The position numbers and the translations under genes are program-made. 16,991 bases of DNA from Flavipsychrobacter stenotrophus (GTDB taxonomy: Bacteria > Bacteroidota > Bacteroidia > Chitinophagales > Chitinophagaceae). The stretch covers positions 1 through 16,991 of the forward strand of contig CANCOG010000037.1 of the NCBI GenBank assembly GCA_947379685.1, read 5' to 3'. The notes beneath the pieces are model-generated. The model ran no database searches. It had not been told where the DNA came from and was given only the letters and a program-made list of their open reading frames with translations. This document shows, piece after piece, positions 15,981 through 16,991 of this stretch; position 1 is the stretch's first letter; each line of letters starts with the position of its first letter.

Positions 15981-16991
15981 ATGCATAAATTTTTAAAAAT
16001 CACCCTCTGGACCGTAGGTATCATACTATTACTGTTATTGGGTGGTGTTGTATATCTCAATTCTCCTTTTGGGCAAAATTTTGTGCGTGCAAGGCTTGAA
16101 TCATATTTAAAAGGCAAATTAAAGACAGAAGTAAGGATCGGGGCACTAGGATATGGACTGCCGAAATTCATTGTGCTGAAAGATGTTTTATTTTTAGACC
16201 AATCGCACGATACACTTTTGGCAGCGAAATTACTTAAGGTAGACATTGCCATGCTGCGACTGCTGCACAAAGAAATATCTGTCCAGGAAGTAACCTTGTC
16301 TGGCATTCATAGTCATATTCACAGAAATCTACCAGACACAACATTTAATTTTACCTACATCATTAACGCGTTTGCAGGCAAGCCGAAGGCACCAAAAACA
16401 ACTCCAAAAACCGACAAGCCATCTGCTTCCTTTAAAATTGAACTAGATAAAGTTAAACTAGACGACATCCATTTCCGGTTCGATGATATTACGGGTGGAA
16501 CGGCATTCGCAGCAAACCTGAATCACCTGGATCTGCGATTGAAAGATATCGATCTGGATGCTCTATCCTTTCATGTAAAAGAGCTTGATATTTCGGGCCT
16601 ACAGTCAACTTTTAATCAGGACACCTCGTACCTGCCAAAGCACCCCAAGGACACGAGCACTACTCAATTCAAACTTATCGCGGACAATGTACATTTAGAG
16701 CAGGTAAAATTCAATTACGGCGACAAACAGAACAATTTGTTATTTGGTATTGAGCTAGGCGACCTCGCGCTGCAACTGAAACAGTTCGACCTTGCAAAAA
16801 ACACCGTAGATATTACAAAAATAGTGATCAACAACACCACATCGGTTTTACTGATGGGTAAGCACAATGTGATTGCTGCAATTGCTGATACATTGGCAAA
16901 TGCAGTACAAACTAACGGCTGGCATATTTCAGGGAAGGATATTCAGCTTAACGGAATTGCTTTCAGGATGGACAATGAGAATGCCCAAAGA
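15981..16991 (+). CDS. TamB/AsmA-like envelope assembly protein, N-terminal part
   Basis: This open frame of 337 codons runs to the right edge without a stop, so only the N-terminus is seen. Residues 1-27 contain a single signal-anchor helix (KFLKITLWTVGIILLLLLGG). It is followed by NSPFGQNFVRARLESYLKGKL and repeated beta-rich segments (VRIGALGYGLPKFIVLKDV; VTLSGIHSHIHRNLPDTTF; VKLDDIHFRFDD), as in the TamB/AsmA family. These proteins span the periplasm and help insert outer-membrane proteins or carry lipids between membranes; Bacteroidota members are usually well over 1000 residues, so most of the gene lies outside. The ATG at 15981 is chosen because it directly precedes the basic and hydrophobic anchor. 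There is no Shine-Dalgarno sequence. A lysine/threonine/proline-rich linker (PKAPKTTPKTDKPS) near residues 135-148 separates two beta-rich blocks. An AsmA-like protein with another role remains possible. Confidence 0.8.
   Translation, partial: MHKFLKITLWTVGIILLLLLGGVVYLNSPFGQNFVRARLESYLKGKLKTEVRIGALGYGLPKFIVLKDVLFLDQSHDTLLAAKLLKVDIAMLRLLHKEISVQEVTLSGIHSHIHRNLPDTTFNFTYIINAFAGKPKAPKTTPKTDKPSASFKIELDKVKLDDIHFRFDDITGGTAFAANLNHLDLRLKDIDLDALSFHVKELDISGLQSTFNQDTSYLPKHPKDTSTTQFKLIADNVHLEQVKFNYGDKQNNLLFGIELGDLALQLKQFDLAKNTVDITKIVINNTTSVLLMGKHNVIAAIADTLANAVQTNGWHISGKDIQLNGIAFRMDNENAQR

Overview
The window looks like chromosomal DNA from a member of the Bacteroidota, most likely a Chitinophagaceae-like organism. 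This is inferred from four things: a large secreted protein ending in a type IX secretion (T9SS) sorting tail; a LytS/LytTR-type two-component pair whose sensor carries propeller repeats and a Y_Y_Y domain; start codons mostly without a clear Shine-Dalgarno sequence but with A-rich leaders; and a perfect copy of the Bacteroidota -7 promoter box (TAnnTTTG). Base composition is moderate, near 40-48% GC by eye, with one clearly AT-rich segment inside the sensor kinase gene.

Layout. Bases 1-3215 (minus) hold most of dnaE, the replicative DNA polymerase III alpha subunit, cut at its C-terminus by the window edge. Divergent from it, at 3421-7216 (plus), is a two-gene sensor kinase/LytTR response regulator operon whose genes overlap by 11 nt. 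Next comes a 722-nt stretch (7217-7938) with no convincing gene. It contains a 14-bp direct repeat, octamer-type 'CGCAAAGA' repeats, a promoter-like motif and a long-range inverted repeat. At 7939-11187 (plus) is a secreted 1082-residue surface protein with an NHL propeller, seven Ig-like modules and a T9SS tail. A hairpin after it can serve as a bidirectional terminator.

From 11298 to 15861 four genes lie on the minus strand. In transcription order they are a membrane acyltransferase (14722-15861), a PLP-dependent class V aminotransferase with a Tat-like leader (13376-14638), a KirBac-type potassium channel (12241-13188) and a membrane-anchored M23 peptidase-like protein (11298-12203). The last two are 37 nt apart and may be co-transcribed. 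At 15981 (plus), divergent from the acyltransferase, starts a TamB/AsmA-like envelope protein that runs off the window.

How the parts may work together. Apart from dnaE, most genes concern the envelope and signalling: sensing, secretion of an adhesin-like protein, peptidoglycan cleavage, ion flux, acyl modification and outer-membrane assembly. I infer no single pathway linking them. I see no transposase, integrase, CRISPR array, restriction or toxin gene, tRNA or rRNA. No clear new system stands out. The parts least explained by known genes are the gene-free region 7217-7938 and the related short repeats at 13243-13282.
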